Of a stretch of 64,000 nucleotides of DNA, positions 31,393-43,325 are shown piece after piece. A model generated the notes under the pieces. That model made no database searches. It was not told the origin of the DNA and saw only the letters and a program-made list of their open reading frames with translations. Source of the DNA: Oscheius onirici (Eukaryota; Nematoda; Chromadorea; Rhabditida; Rhabditidae); NCBI GenBank assembly GCA_932521025.1, contig OW051470.1, positions 3,148,501 to 3,212,500 on the forward strand, given 5' to 3'. Within the stretch, counting starts at the first letter, position 1. Each line of letters begins with the position of its first letter. The translations under genes and the position numbers were made by a program.

Positions 31393-34065
31393 TTAGCACA
31401 GTGATTCGAGCAGATTTTTTCTCTGCTCGGTATTCATGAAAAGAGCCTTGATCAGGGTGCGAACTTCTGTGACGGTCAGCCATTGGGCGAGAGGACCTTT
31501 TCTGTCGCACCAACGATCGCTGATTCCCTAAATTTGAATAAATAGAGCATAAAATGAGACATACCTGAAGACTACCATTGAGACAGAAGATGACTTCTTT
31601 TAGACGGAAGTAGGCATGGTCGCAGAAGGTGTGAATCATCGTTTTGTCTCGAATCTGGAATTGCTTCGATGAATAGGAGAAAAAAATGAGTGTTCTACCA
31701 AGAAGAAGGTCTGAAGTTGGTCGAGTGTGTCATTCAAGATAACGGCGGACATATCGGCATCGGTGGCACGAATATCCTCGACATCAATAAGGAACATATT
31801 GGCCACATCGGCCAGGAAGAACGAGACAATATCGCCGAGAGATTTGCAGAACACCGTCTCGGCCATCACTTCCTTCCAATTGTCGCGAATCGAGCTGATC
31901 GTGTTGCAGCATGCACGGATAGCCTTCTTGCAATCGTTCATTTTAACTGGATCCTGTAGTCCGACGAACACTGAAAAGGGGATTATTTTGAAAGGGTAAC
32001 AACGAATACGTACAATGTCTATCAGTGAGCATCGTGCTCAACTGTCGGCGCGTGTTGGTAAGCATGGCTTCCAACGAAACTGAAGCCGATTCCCTCAAGT
32101 GCCAGATGTTGTCGACAAGAATAGGATAAATGTCCTCCTGGAGCTTTTTGACCTCGTCCGGGAATTGTTCAACCACGACAAATGGCAACAAGATGAGACG
32201 ATGACAGATGTAGTAGTTGTTGTTGAAGTAGACTGCGGCAGCTTGGGGAACCGAACTGATGGCGGCAGCATGATGTTTGGAAGCGATAGAACTATAGAGT
32301 CGGAGAATGTTCTGAGCCGTTGTGAGAAGACGGGCCTTCAGCAGATCGTTGTCTGCTTCGACAGCCTCAGTAACTGTCTTCTCGATCAATTTTACCAGTC
32401 GGACGGCAGAGGTACTGAAAAAAACTTGATGAAAAAGTAAAAAGACGTTATTTAACCTGACTTTACAACGTTGAAGTTGCATAAACTTGGGATATGCCTC
32501 GTCTTCTCGAGCAAGATCGTCAATCTTGAGGCCAGTACCCATAGCCTCCGAAAATGCGCTGATCGTCTCTTCCGTAATCTCACTGCCAGTTCCCACCTAA
32601 AGAATTGTGTTAAAGCAATATACAAATAGTCTACCTCAGTCAGTTCAATGTATGGCTCCATGACCAGCTTTTTAGCTTTGCCCAAAATGACGAGACAGCG
32701 ACGGTTGATGAAAACGGAGTCGTTAGCTTCAGCATAGGCCAGAAACTGTGGAGCCGACTCGTTCCAGAAGTGAAGTTTCTATACAATTTATCAGTAAAAT
32801 AGATGAAGGCAAACTCACGATCATAAGTGTGCGGAAGTTGCTGGCCTCTGTCATGGTCTTCACAAATCGCGGGTCATTTTTGTCGGTCATTGGAGCGGCC
32901 AATGAAATACAGTTCTAGAAATGAGTAAGGTAAAAACGAAGGATTAACCTTTAGAAGTAGATTCATGAGATGTTCTTCGAGTCCGCGACCAATGTACAGA
33001 GTGAGAGAGCGATTGTCTGTGCCAAGCGTGATACCTCCAATGGCTTGATGAAGATGTTCGAAGAAGCTGGATAAGGTACCAAAGACACTGGCTACGTCGA
33101 CTTCGGTCGAGGAAACCTTTTGATTTGAGGTGAAAAGGAAGGTATCGCTCTAGAAATGCTGCCTTACTAGTAAACAAAACAAAAACTAACCGAAGGAACG
33201 GTGAATTCGAAACAGTCTAGTCCACCTCTGCTGTTCACAATGACGGCACAGAATTCGTTGAAAATCTTCTCACCCCACTTGTTGACCTTTGTCTTGAACT
33301 CGTGCATAACTTCCAAAGCGGTTAGAACCTGAAGCGCAATGCTATCGAGGATAAATACAAAGCTGTACCTCAGAGGCAAACTTGGTATCTTTCACGCGAA
33401 TTTTCATCAAATTGTAGCCTTTGACTCCGCCAGTCGGAAAGGAGAAAAGGTCCTTGCATTCCTGGTTCAGTTTAGTCAAGAGATATGAACTGTTGTAGGT
33501 GAGATCCTTGTGCAGAAGATGACGTATTCTCTCGACGACTTTGTGATTGTTTCCCTCTTGAAGAAGTCCCTGTAGATAGTCGGTTGCTTCCATGAGCAGT
33601 TTGGCTTCCTCAATCGGAGCAGGCGCATTCCAATTGATCACGAGCAGATTATTCTCGATTTCATACAGCGACTCCAGGACGAACTTCAGGTCAAGAATAT
33701 GATTTGAGGAGTTTAGAGATGTCTTGTGCTGAAAGATTGACGTAAAATTCTCATAAAGCAAGTACGAACCTTGATTGACTGAGCGGAATCTTCCAGGTCC
33801 TCAATCAGCGAGTCGGCGACCTGTAACTTCTCTCCGACTCGCAGTTTCAAGTCGTCCAGACGCTGCTTGACTTCGGCATATTGTGTCGAGTTCTGCGGAA
33901 CACACTTTTCGATTCTCAACTCGAGAGAGTTGGCGATTCTGGACAGCTCTAGAAGAACAGTGTGAATAACACAACAAACTACGGGCTGTACAGCACTTCT
34001 ATTAGAATACAAAGTAACATACCTTCATTGACTTCTCGCTGGAGAATCTGGATGGCGTCGACCAT
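31393..34065 (-). CDS. zw10: Centromere/kinetochore protein Zw10
   Basis: Multi-exon, roughly 10 exons, minus strand, with introns mostly about 35-45 nt. The start [14 protein letters not shown] is at 34065. The order of conserved pieces fits Zw10: an N-terminal coiled-coil (about 33.7-34.0 kb), the central region with [16 protein letters not shown], then the C-terminal block [20 protein letters not shown] with [12 protein letters not shown]. It ends with a [18 protein letters not shown] motif, [16 protein letters not shown] and a stop. That C-terminus, with its DRW..GKGPLA and EV..LI.ALF.NTE.R signature, is characteristic. Zw10 joins Rod and Zwilch (RZZ) to recruit dynein and checkpoint proteins to kinetochores, and also acts in ER-Golgi tethering (NRZ). 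The gene is complete. Confidence 0.88.
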
Positions 34066-35358
34066 CGGTGAAAAGAATAAATTTAGAATAAGAAAATTTA
34101 AATAAGAGAAGTTCAAGACGGAAATCGGGTTGGAGGCCGGTTTTTGCCGCCAGCCGGCTTCAAAAAAAAAGGGCTGGGGCACGTTTACTGATACGAGAAG
34201 ATGTTTGGCTTGAAGGAGGAGAAAGAACAACACAAAACTGGAGAAAAGACTTTTCAAAATGCAGGATAATATGTGCGGGGCGGGAAAACAACTTGACAGA
34301 AAGAATACAGGAGATTCGACGTCATTTTCTGAACAAACAACTAATGGGCGGGAAAGCTTTGTAAGGAGATTTTTGAAGTTCGGTTGGGAAACGACTGAGC
34401 TTTTTTCCTGCAGCAATTGTTTTCGACCTTTTTGCTTGTTTCTCGTTCACTCCATCAGCAAAAACTACAGTATAGTCTGTAAAGTAGCTACTGAGAATAA
34501 TTAGTCCTATAAATTTAGAGGAAGTTGGATCCCGACACGATTTAGTCTTACTCGTGTCGGGACATAACAATTTTGTTTGGAATATTTGGATTTGTAGTCC
34601 GCCCTCTGGTAATACTATAGCAGGCACCCCCCTCCATTCAAATATTTTGGCGCGCAATGTGTGAAATCGGGATTTTCACCACTTTTTCGTTATTTTTTCA
34701 CGTTCTAGATGTGTTTATCGAACTCGGCGCCAATTATAACAATACTTCAGAATGAGCAACATCGCTAACATATTGCACCCCCCGAGAATTTCTCTAGATT
34801 TTTCACTATTTTATTCGATTGGACACTCACCCAAGGAGTAGTTTTTGATGCTGCGTTCGATAAAAGCAGCTAGAACGTGAAATAATACTGGAAAAATGGT
34901 TAAAAACGCGAATTTAGTCAATTTATGGCTTGCGCGCTAAAATATTTGAATGGAGGGGGTGCCTGCTATAGTATTACCCGCCCTCTTAGCCACTACACCA
35001 CCCGTCAAAGCCCGCTGCCTCACTCGCCGCAGCGCAGCTCAGAACCGCCGCCTCAACCGCGCAGCACAGGTTTTCAACAAGCCTGATAAACACACGCAAA
35101 GAGAAGAAATTTCTTTTTTCGAAATACGTGTATGGCTCGTTTTGCGAGGAAAAAGACGATTTATCGGCGATTGCGTGAAAATAATGCTAAGTAGTCATAC
35201 AGTAAGTAAGCCGCTCAAAGTACGGTTGTTTACAAAGGTATGTATTTTGGCCCAAAATGTTTGGGCCCCTATTTCCTGGTTTTGTTGAGCAAGCATTTTC
35301 TTCTTCTTTTAGTTTCAGTAGTTTCAAACTCTATTTTCAGCCCTCTTTTGAGGCAAAT
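34066..35358. promoter_or_regulatory. Divergent intergenic region zw10 / CAP-G with nested elements
   Basis: This 1.29-kb gap lies between the two divergent start codons, so both promoters must be here. Most of it is mobile DNA: a tRNA-like segment (about 34500-35010, minus) interrupted by the 34608-34978 foldback element. The tRNA-like part reads GTGTAGTGGCTAAGAGG then GGACTACAAATCC, followed by a 10-bp hairpin CCCGACACGA/TCGTGTCGGG. An acceptor-like ATTTTCAG is about 18 bp before the CAP-G ATG. Confidence 0.55.
34608..34978. mobile_element. hAT-like foldback MITE with 8-bp target duplication
   Basis: The ends GGTAATACTATAGCAGGCAC and its reverse complement extend into about 50-bp arms with CCTCCATTCAAATATTTTGG. 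The interior also folds. Both sides carry the same 8 bases CGCCCTCT (34600-34607 and 34979-34986). An 8-bp duplication is the hallmark of hAT-type transposases. The insertion splits a tRNA-like sequence that joins cleanly when one duplication copy and the element are ignored. Confidence 0.88.
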
Positions 35359-38300
35359 ATGAGCTCCGGAGAGTCGACAAGTAGAACCGAGTCTACTCCT
35401 AAAACTAGAACAAGAAAACGATGTGTCTCCAAATGTTCTGTGACCTCTTACGACGGGGAAATTGATGCACGTCTCGAAGCATTTTGGTTAGTCTTTTCAA
35501 ATGTCTTCTAACAAGAATTCTAGTTCACAAGTTTGCGACATTTTCCTCAAAGTAAAAAACGACAGCGATTCTCTTCTACAGCGTATTATCAACAAAAAAG
35601 ATGCATACTTCAAGAAGCTATACGAACTCTATGAGCAAATGGATTCGCTGGGATACAAGCAAGATTTCCAAGGCGAAATTGCTCTTCGAATATGTTCAGT
35701 GGTAAGAACCTTTATTCCCCCCAATAATATCATTCCCAGTTGAAAAATCAGGGCAATCAGAAGGAGGAGGCAAGACGTGTTCTAACATTCGCGGTCATTT
35801 TCGCTATCCGAGCTCTGAGAGAGAAGGAAAATACCGGTATTATCCGATTTCTCACGGACATGTGCTGTCAGGTATGTGCTTCCCCATTTCATTCTTAAAA
35901 AATGGTTCAGTGGGCATCTGCTCGAGAAGTGATCGTTCGACACAACTGTTGTGCCACTGTCGGATACTTCTTCAAGTATTTTCCAAGCATTTTCGGAGAT
36001 GCCGAAGAGATCGGTGACGAGGCTGCCCAGATCAGAGAGACGCTCTATAAACTCGTCCTAAAGTTCTCGACCGATGTGGTAAGCTGATTTTTGTTCATTT
36101 TATCAAATTCGAAACATTCAGAGCTATCTTGTACGTAATCAATGCTGTGTGGCTATGGAAGAAGTCCAGGATCTGGAAACTAGCACTACATTTGTATCGG
36201 CTTGCAAGCATTCGCCCAAAGATTGCATCCTCCGCGCACTACAAGACCGAGTGGCTCTTGTTCGTCAGACGGCCGTCAAATGCACAAGTTCCGCGAACGG
36301 ACAATTCTACGCTAAAGAGTTGGTCGTCATCACTATTGAAGAAAGCAGCATACAGGTATTTCCATTTTTGTTCATTATTCTCAAACATTTTTTAGGTTCG
36401 AAAAGATGCAATCAGCAAGCTGTCCACTGTCTGGCCCCTACACATATCGACCGAAGATCGACAGGCTCTTCTTTTCAATAATCTCAATATCGATGCTAAT
36501 AGTTATTTTGCCTTTTATAATTGTAATTCTTACGTTTAGTGACCGAATTCTTGAAAAAAGACCTCCTGGCAGTCTGGCTGGCAAGAGTAGCAGGCAAGAT
36601 TGTTGAAAATGAAGAAGGCGAGAAGACTTACAAAGAGCCACAGAAGATAATTACAAAAGGGCTTCCAGGAGCCATAATGCACATTTTCGAAGAGTTCGAT
36701 TGGGATAAACACGAAGTTTCTATACAGTTTGCAAAACAATAGTTCGTATTCAGAACGAAGTTAAAATGGTCCTCTCGGTTGTTTTCGATGTCGTTCGACG
36801 AATTATCAACACGGAACGAGCTGTCGGATTGCCCGAAATGGTTCGTCTTCTTGTGGACGATGACATAAAGCCCTACATTATCCATCGAAAAAATCGGGAA
36901 GAACTTCTGATGCGTCTCGTCGAGTTTGTTTTCCCTAATTTTCTTTGACGACGGTTCTTTTAGACCTAAACAAGTAGCTTGTAACGCCTTCTTCTGGAGA
37001 GCTTTGATCCAGTACTGCCACGAACAAACCGACGTTACGCGAAGAGCAGATCACAACCAGACCTTCGAGGCCGATAGAAGCAGCTGTCTACTCAAATTGG
37101 CTCCGACTCTAGCAGAAATGAGCGATTTCACGGCAGAAATCGGCAAGATGGTCGCCGACTACGACGATACAGAGCACCAGAAATTCATTCGAAGAGCAAT
37201 TATCGAATGCCTCAAAATATGTTCCTACCTTGATCGTGATCCCACCGGAATGTAAGATTCAAGGGAATTCTTTCTCACAACTTGATTATTTCAGGATATT
37301 GTGGAAAGAAATGCTGGAGACGTGCGTTTTGAACCCATCCACCAATGACGACGATTTGAGCTATCTTTGCACGACGTTAATGGAAAATTTCTACCGGGGA
37401 GACGAAGAGGTCTGTCCTGGTTCGGTTCTTATGTACAAATAGTTTTAGACCCTTCTCAGCCACCTGCTAAATCGGCTCTCCGATATGCAAGATAATGAAC
37501 AGAATCCACACGCCAACAACGCTGAAATTATGCTACAGAATGAGAACGACGACATTTTTATAGTCGAGAGGAAGCCGATAATCGAGACATTACAAGAAAA
37601 TCTGAGCGTGGAAACCCACGAACCGATGGATTCGATCGAGGGCATCTTTGAACGAATCAAGAGCGAATATATCACATCGCCGCATTCTTCAAAAACGATT
37701 AAACGGGAAAGGGCGCAAACACCGGAACCGAGTCAAGAATTCACTCTCCAGCACATTCGTGTCGTCAACGCCGTCCTCAAAACTGGCCTTTTCATGAAAT
37801 CCAATCCTTATCTGCAGCACATTAACAATGTTTACGTAAGATATAGCTCATTTTGAGGAAATATTTTATTTTATTTTAGATTCCCCGATGTCTAGTCTCC
37901 CAGAATGAAAAAATGACGGCAAATGCGCTCAGTGTCTCGACGATCCTCGCCTTGATTGACGAGACAAAATTGGAAGGAACACTAGCCATGCTCTGGACTT
38001 CGGCTAGAGCGCACGCGTCCATCCCGAAGGTAAATTTTTTTAAAAATAAATCTTTAAAATCTTTCGGTTAGATTTTCGCCTTAAAAGCGATTGTGGATCT
38101 GGCCATCTTTTACGAGAAAGAGACGAGAGAATGGATGGAATCTCAGGAAGAGGAGGAAGAACATTTCTACACACTCTTCAATGACCATCTCCTGGATTCA
38201 TCGTGTTCGGAAGAGATTCTTCTCTCTGCAGTTGAGCAGGCAACCAAGCTCATTCTCTTCCTCACGAAAAAGAACAGCGATGAAGAATATATTGCTCTTA

Positions 38301-39229
38301 CTTCATCTCTTTTGGCCAGGTTCTTTATTTTTTTTCCTGGTAAAAAATTACTTTCAGAGCAGTCCATCCGTCAATTGAAGATATGCCAAAAGTCAAGTCG
38401 TGTATTCTCCAGTGTCTCAGTGCACTCAAAATTCTTGGAAGGTAGGATTTTTACTATTGTCAGAAATTCCTTCTTTCTCAGAAAAAAGATTCAAGTGATG
38501 AGCAACGCTCTCCTCTACCTCCTCAACGACGTCTGTCTTCATCCGGAAAGTGATTTCTACAAAGAGGTAAAAATTGAACGAGCTGCCATAGGAGTGATCG
38601 AAATCACCAGATGTTTTGGTCCGGATAAAAATCACGAAGTAGGTTCTATTGTTTTTTTGCTTCAATTGTCGCTCAGACATCACTACACACGGACTATCTG
38701 GAAGCCGTCCTTGAAATGCTGTACCGCGTCTGTTCCGATACCCGTTTCACCAAGATCTACTGCGGAATTATCGCCGAGATGGATATAGATGTGCCGCTCA
38801 ACCAGCTCGAGAACTACATTCGTAGAACCCAGGATTGTCTCACGGTATCTCTTTTTTCCGAACCTTTTTTTCAAATAAGGGTATCAGAAATTGCAAGAGG
38901 AAAACGAAGTCGACATTGAAGCTCAAACAGGGGAGCTAGAGAAGCTGTCAAAGCGCTTGACTCGACTACAGACGAAGCTGGAAGAGGCAAAGGAGAATGA
39001 GAATAAGTTTGGAGAACTGACGACAATCGCCAGAAAGAAACCGCCGAAGAGACCGAAGAATCTGATCACACCGCTGTTGGCTACTCCAGATACAAGTAGT
39101 TTTTGATCATTTCCTTCATAATTTTCCTTTTTAGACATTCAGCAGCCAGTAGAGCCTAGACGCGCACGAATTCCTCGCTCAGCAAAAGCCGAGATGACTC
39201 CAGGAATGTATTTGGGCTACTCTGCTTAG
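35359..39229 (+). CDS. NCAPG: Condensin complex subunit CAP-G (NCAPG-type)
   Basis: At least 15 exons joined by introns of mostly 36-47 nt; about 1,000-1,100 residues. After a basic, Ser/Thr-rich N-terminus come HEAT-repeat-like helices (RVLTFAVIFAIRALREKENTG, VIVRHNCCATVGYFFKYFPS, CILRALQDRVALVRQTAV, VRKDAISKLS). The C-terminal half carries the Cnd3-type region (LKTGLFMKSNPYLQHINN, LIDETKLEGTLAMLWTSARA, DSSCSEEILLSAVEQATKLI) and a coiled-coil, Lys/Pro-rich end before the stop at 39227-39229. CAP-G and CAP-H bind DNA in condensin I for mitotic chromosome compaction. Intron 36689-36727 (39 nt) is needed to join DWDKHE to NEVKMVLS in frame. The gene is convergent with the small gene at 39344. 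Confidence 0.85.
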
Positions 39230-39343
39230 ACTCACCACTAGGACCGTTTAAAAAGCACACCAGCACATATATTATAGTATTTCGTTCTACTCTTTCGTAT
39301 GAAGTTTTCTTATCCACACAGGAAATATTTTATTGTACTTTTT

Positions 39344-39796
39344 TTAGATACTGGTACTTGATCCGAGAGACCATAGCGACTTGCTCATATCCGTCTTGTG
39401 GCTGCTCTTGGTCGTCGAGTTCTTCTCTCCCATTTTGTGTATTCTCTCCAACCGAGGCCGACTTTCCACGAGACGTCTCTTCTCGGCCATCAGATTTTCG
39501 ACAGCCGCAGCCACTCTCTTCTCCTGACTCTTCTGACGTCGATACAGCTGATGGCAGACTTCTGGTCCGTACTTGTGCTCGACGTCTTCCTTCTCGAGAC
39601 TGACAGCCGTCGCCTGGAACTGCTTCTTCGGTCCACAGACGATTCGAACGCTGAGAGCCGTCTTCGAAGGCTGCTCGAGGAATTTGTTCACAAAGCGGTC
39701 GGCTATTTCCGTCAGAGTCGTCGTCCTGTTTCGAGTCGTCGGATCTCTCGAGGCGTTTAGCTGCGGGCCACGACGTTCCTGACGCTCTCCTGCCAT
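39344..39796 (-). CDS. Small single-exon gene, 150 residues, unknown
   Basis: An uninterrupted minus-strand frame of 150 codons with ATG at 39796 and no intron. It is rich in Arg/Lys/Glu/Ser, with a helical charged middle (PEVCHQLYRRQKSQEKRVAA) and basic stretches. It has no signal peptide, membrane segment or domain that I recognise. The stop lies 114 bp from the CAP-G stop (tail to tail), and the start is 71 bp from the start of the next gene (head to head). Good codon-level openness and the tight context support a real gene, but function is unknown. Confidence 0.6.
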   Translation of the reverse strand: MAGERQERRGPQLNASRDPTTRNRTTTLTEIADRFVNKFLEQPSKTALSVRIVCGPKKQFQATAVSLEKEDVEHKYGPEVCHQLYRRQKSQEKRVAAAVENLMAEKRRLVESRPRLERIHKMGEKNSTTKSSHKTDMSKSLWSLGSSTSI

Positions 39797-39867
39797 CCAA
39801 ATTGCTATTTTTAATTATTCCAGTTTTTTTTAACTTTTAAAGTTCGTGTCTGAATAATTGTAATTTC
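39797..39867. promoter_or_regulatory. Probable bidirectional promoter, 71 bp
   Basis: Only 71 bp separate the divergent ATGs of the 150- and 112-codon genes. The interval is AT-rich, with a TTTTTTTTAACTTTT run at about 39826-39840. Two genes must share very compact control elements or have their promoters inside each other's coding region. Confidence 0.5.
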
Positions 39868-40206
39868 ATGAAAAAAAACGAACATATTCTCGAGCAATCT
39901 ACCCGACGGATGGCTGCGATCGCGACAGCGAAGAGGACCGTGGAGGATCGACTCAGCTACTTCCGTAATCTGATCGCGAACAAGAAAAAGGCTGACGAGT
40001 CGTTCCATCTGGAGGAGAGCATGACGCTGAAGGACGGAGGTCGATTGGTCCATCTGCAGACTCCGGAAGGAAGTGTCTTCCATCTGGTCAACGGCGAAAG
40101 ATGGCTCTACTTGGAGAATGCTGAAGGAGTCAAGATCCTCTACGTCTGCGAGCTGGACGAGAACGGACAGCAGAAGATCAACTGCACCACGACTCTTCTC
40201 AAATAA
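39868..40206 (+). CDS. Small single-exon gene, 112 residues, unknown
   Basis: Open from ATG 39868 to TAA 40204-40206. An alternative in-frame ATG (MAAIATAKRTVEDRL) 14 codons downstream is equally plausible. The first half is helical (RLSYFRNLIANKKKADESF). The second half looks like short beta strands with repeated hydrophobic-Gly patterns (DGGRLVHLQTPEGSVFHLV, GERWLYLENAEGVKILYV), perhaps a small beta meander. AATAAA at about 40216. No family is recognised. Confidence 0.6.
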   Translation: MKKNEHILEQSTRRMAAIATAKRTVEDRLSYFRNLIANKKKADESFHLEESMTLKDGGRLVHLQTPEGSVFHLVNGERWLYLENAEGVKILYVCELDENGQQKINCTTTLLK

Positions 40207-40387
40207 CTCCTAGAAATAAACTGTGGGATTAATTTTTGTTCGCCGATTTACATAATGTTGTTGTCGAACTGTTCGAATAGAGAGTAGTCATGGAAACTGC
40301 AGCCTACGTGCCCTTAAAAAGGTCCAGTTTCTGCTCCCGCCTTTATCTTTGAATTTTGTTATCGCTCACTCAGGAACCAACTACCTC

Positions 40388-42883
40388 ATGGGAAGACTTT
40401 CTAGATCCAGTCTCTACTTGTATGCCGCATATATTTCGACATGTTTGGTGAGTATGTTTTCAGTAAATGTTTTTACTGAAGAAGATTTTACTCCGTTTTG
40501 AATCTGACATCTGTTTTGAATCTTCTGAACTATGATTAATGACGTTTTGATCTATGTTGGAAACAGAAGACCTATAAACTCACAAAGACATAAAGGTCAA
40601 AGACAATACATCTCACTAGAGATTCTTCGGTTCGGATTGTGAGTTTCGGGTCCCAAGATGGTCCATAATTGGCTAGAATGTAATGGCTACGAGATAATAT
40701 CTGACACGACCTTCAAGCAACAAAACTGACCCGATACGTACTATGTATGAGCAATATAGTTTGATGTTTCTACTTAACAAAGTCGGATTTTCTGAGCGTG
40801 TTTACAAATGAATTCATGCTGCCGCGTCTTTTTACTGAAATTTGAGCTGAAGAATCAGACCAAAAAGAGATCGAAACTTTACGGGTTGGGTCCGTTTGTT
40901 CTCAGATCTTTCAAAAAAACCTGCCTTCTGTAATAATCCTACCCTTCCAGGAAGATAGAGCCTGGTCCTTTGGTCTCTCACTCTGTATGAGTCTTCTCGG
41001 AGGAATGCGAATGGTTTCAATAGAACAGCTGGCCGAAGGACTCCTGCAGATGATCTTGTCCGGTTCTTTGGGCAAGTTCTTCGATAGTTGTTCCCGCAAA
41101 ACAGGCAAGCCATATCTTGAAATTCAAAATCTCTTTCAGCAATTCTCATAGCAGTTCCGTTGAACAACTTCTGTATTGTTGCAGCAGCCGGACTCTTCTT
41201 CGCCTGTCTCTCCGTCGATCCCACCTCATGGCCCTTTACCTTTTTCCTCATTTCGGGCATGTTGTTCTCGGCAGTCAATCGACTTTTCCTCAACGCCGAA
41301 AAGTTCATAACCGGACGAGATTGGGTGGTCGTTGTGGCTCGAGCCAACTTGTCCGACCTCAACGCGACTCTCACAGCTCTCGACCAACTGACCAATGTGA
41401 TCAGTCCTCTTTTAGTCGGAGTAATTGTATTCCTCTCGCAAGCCCAATTTCTGTAGTTTCTAGGGTCTTGTCAGTCTCCTCGATCTCAAATGGACTCTGC
41501 TCATCTTCCAAGCAGGCAGTCTACTTTCAATGATCAGCAAAGCCTTCTTTCTCACGGCTCTCTGGAAACGAGAGCCGACACTTCATGTGAAGAATGGGAA
41601 GGAAGAAGAAGAACCGCTACAAGAAGATGATACGGATAGTAGTTGTCGAACAGTTTACGAGGCGCTGGCGTCTGTTCCTCAAGTCATTATGATCTACTAC
41701 CGACAGACAGTCTTCCTGGCAGCTCTTGGAATGGCTCTGCTCTTCATGACCGTTCTCGGATTCGACGGGGTTTGTGATTCGTTTCAATTGCAACAAACCC
41801 TCCTTTTCAAAAACTATTTTGCCTACGAAGTGTTTTCAGACTGAAAATGATACTTTTCAGCTTTTCGATGTCCTGTTGGGTTCTTCTAGAACTTTGTAAA
41901 ACATCGGAAAGTGAAATTTTTTATTCCATCCGAGAAGAGGCGTACGCAATTGTAACAGTTTCGCTGTAAAGTCAAAGTTCAGCTAGCAGTCGGCTACGGT
42001 CAGTCCATTGGTCTTCCGGAAGCTCTTTTGGGCGGATTCCGATCATTTGGATCGGCTATGGGAATCTTCGGAGCACTCTCTTATGCCTTCTTTGAGAAGA
42101 GACTAGGAGTTCGGAAAGCCGGTCTTCTGGGTCTAACAGTCGGCCTTTTGTAGGTACAAACAAGCTCCGTATTCAGATGCAAAACGTCTGTCTGGTTCTG
42201 GCAGTCGTATCAGTTTGGCTTCCCGGCTCGCCAATGGATCTCGGTGAATACTTCCACGATCTGACCTTCAAGGTATAAAGAAGAATACGGTGTTGTAACT
42301 TCTGCTCAGATGTGGTGGGATGAGCTGAAGGACTCGTTCAATGGTAATTCTTCCACGACCAAAGTCGACTCTCACATCGATTGGAAAAAGTTTACAGCCG
42401 ATGGAAACAGCATGGATTCGATCTTTGCCTTTCTCATCGGTCAGTCATATCTTCTCCCATGAAAATATCTCTTTTTGAGGCATCGCCACAGCCCGTTTCG
42501 GTCTCTGGATGGCCGATCTGTGTATCACTCACATCATGCAAGTCGGAGTCCCAGAACAGCAGAGAAACACCGTCTTCGGAGTCCACAACGCTCTCTGTCA
42601 GACCTTTTCCGTCCTCAAGGACCTCCTCGTCATTGCCCTGCCAGATCCTCGGACTTTTGCTATTTGTATTCTGATATCTTACGGCTTCGTCTCAATTGGA
42701 TACCTCTGCTACATACTCTATCTTCTGAGGGTAAGTCGTGTCCTATTCTTGTCTTAAAGATTTGAGGTCTAGCATCAGGAAACACTGGCGGAAAAGTCCA
42801 AAGCAGAACGCTTGAAAGAGGTTGAGTATTCATTGGATGAGAACTTGGAGAAAGAAGACTACCTCGATGTACTGAAATTATGA
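40388..42883 (+). CDS. Ferroportin-like iron exporter (SLC40 family)
   Basis: About nine exons. Start MGRLSRSSLYLYAAYISTCL (exon 1, 40388-40447), then a 503-bp intron, and EDRAWSFGLSLCMSLL, which matches the ferroportin TM1 D-R-x-W signature. Further family marks are the ITGRDWVVVVA loop, NATLTALDQLTNVISPLLVG, SVWLPGSPMDLGEYF, GVPEQQRNTVFGVHNALCQT, KDLLVIALPDPRTFA and a final TM helix SYGFVSIGYLCYILYL. SLC40 proteins are MFS-fold, about 11-12 helix Fe(II) exporters of the plasma or vesicle membrane. Intron 2 (41105-41139, 35 nt) uses a GC-AG pair. A 38-nt intron at about 42117-42154 joins LLGLT to MQNVC. No break is seen; full-length with hydrophilic loop 3 (Glu-rich). Confidence 0.88.
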
Positions 42884-43325
42884 TACCGAATATCTGAATG
42901 ACTATTATACATCCCCTCTTCTACCAAAACTCTGAATCTTACAGTACTACGACTTTTAGAGACAGACTATGAGAATTATCCAAATTATTAAAAAGCTATG
43001 GTGTCTGTCGTGGCATCTCTGTTTGGATGTTATCAGGATTAGATAGTCACTTTTGAACTTGGAGTTTTCACAGATTTTCGCTTCTCCTATGGTAGAATCA
43101 AGTAAGGTCGATTTGAAAAGGTTCTAAGACAAAGCTTTTAAAAAAGAATCGGACAGAAAAGTTTGACGCTGCGCCGCCGCCAGGCGACGAAGTCGTATGA
43201 TGGAACATTAGAAATCTTTCGTCACTGATAAAATAACAACGAATTCCCAACAGTGGGAATGTTGATTGAGCTGATTTTGAACAAGTCGTTTTTAATATCA
43301 GTCATGAACAATTAATTTTGGAGAA
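42884..43325. other. Convergent intergenic gap, nothing clear
   Basis: Lies between the ferroportin stop and the stop of the minus-strand gene at 43326. Contains a short palindrome ATTCCCAACAGTGGGAAT at about 43242-43260. No exon or RNA gene is seen. Confidence 0.4.

Noticed and set aside
36537-36742. Separate small gene of 67 codons
   Set aside because: It is an internal exon of CAP-G read into its downstream intron; removal of the 39-nt intron continues the condensin frame.
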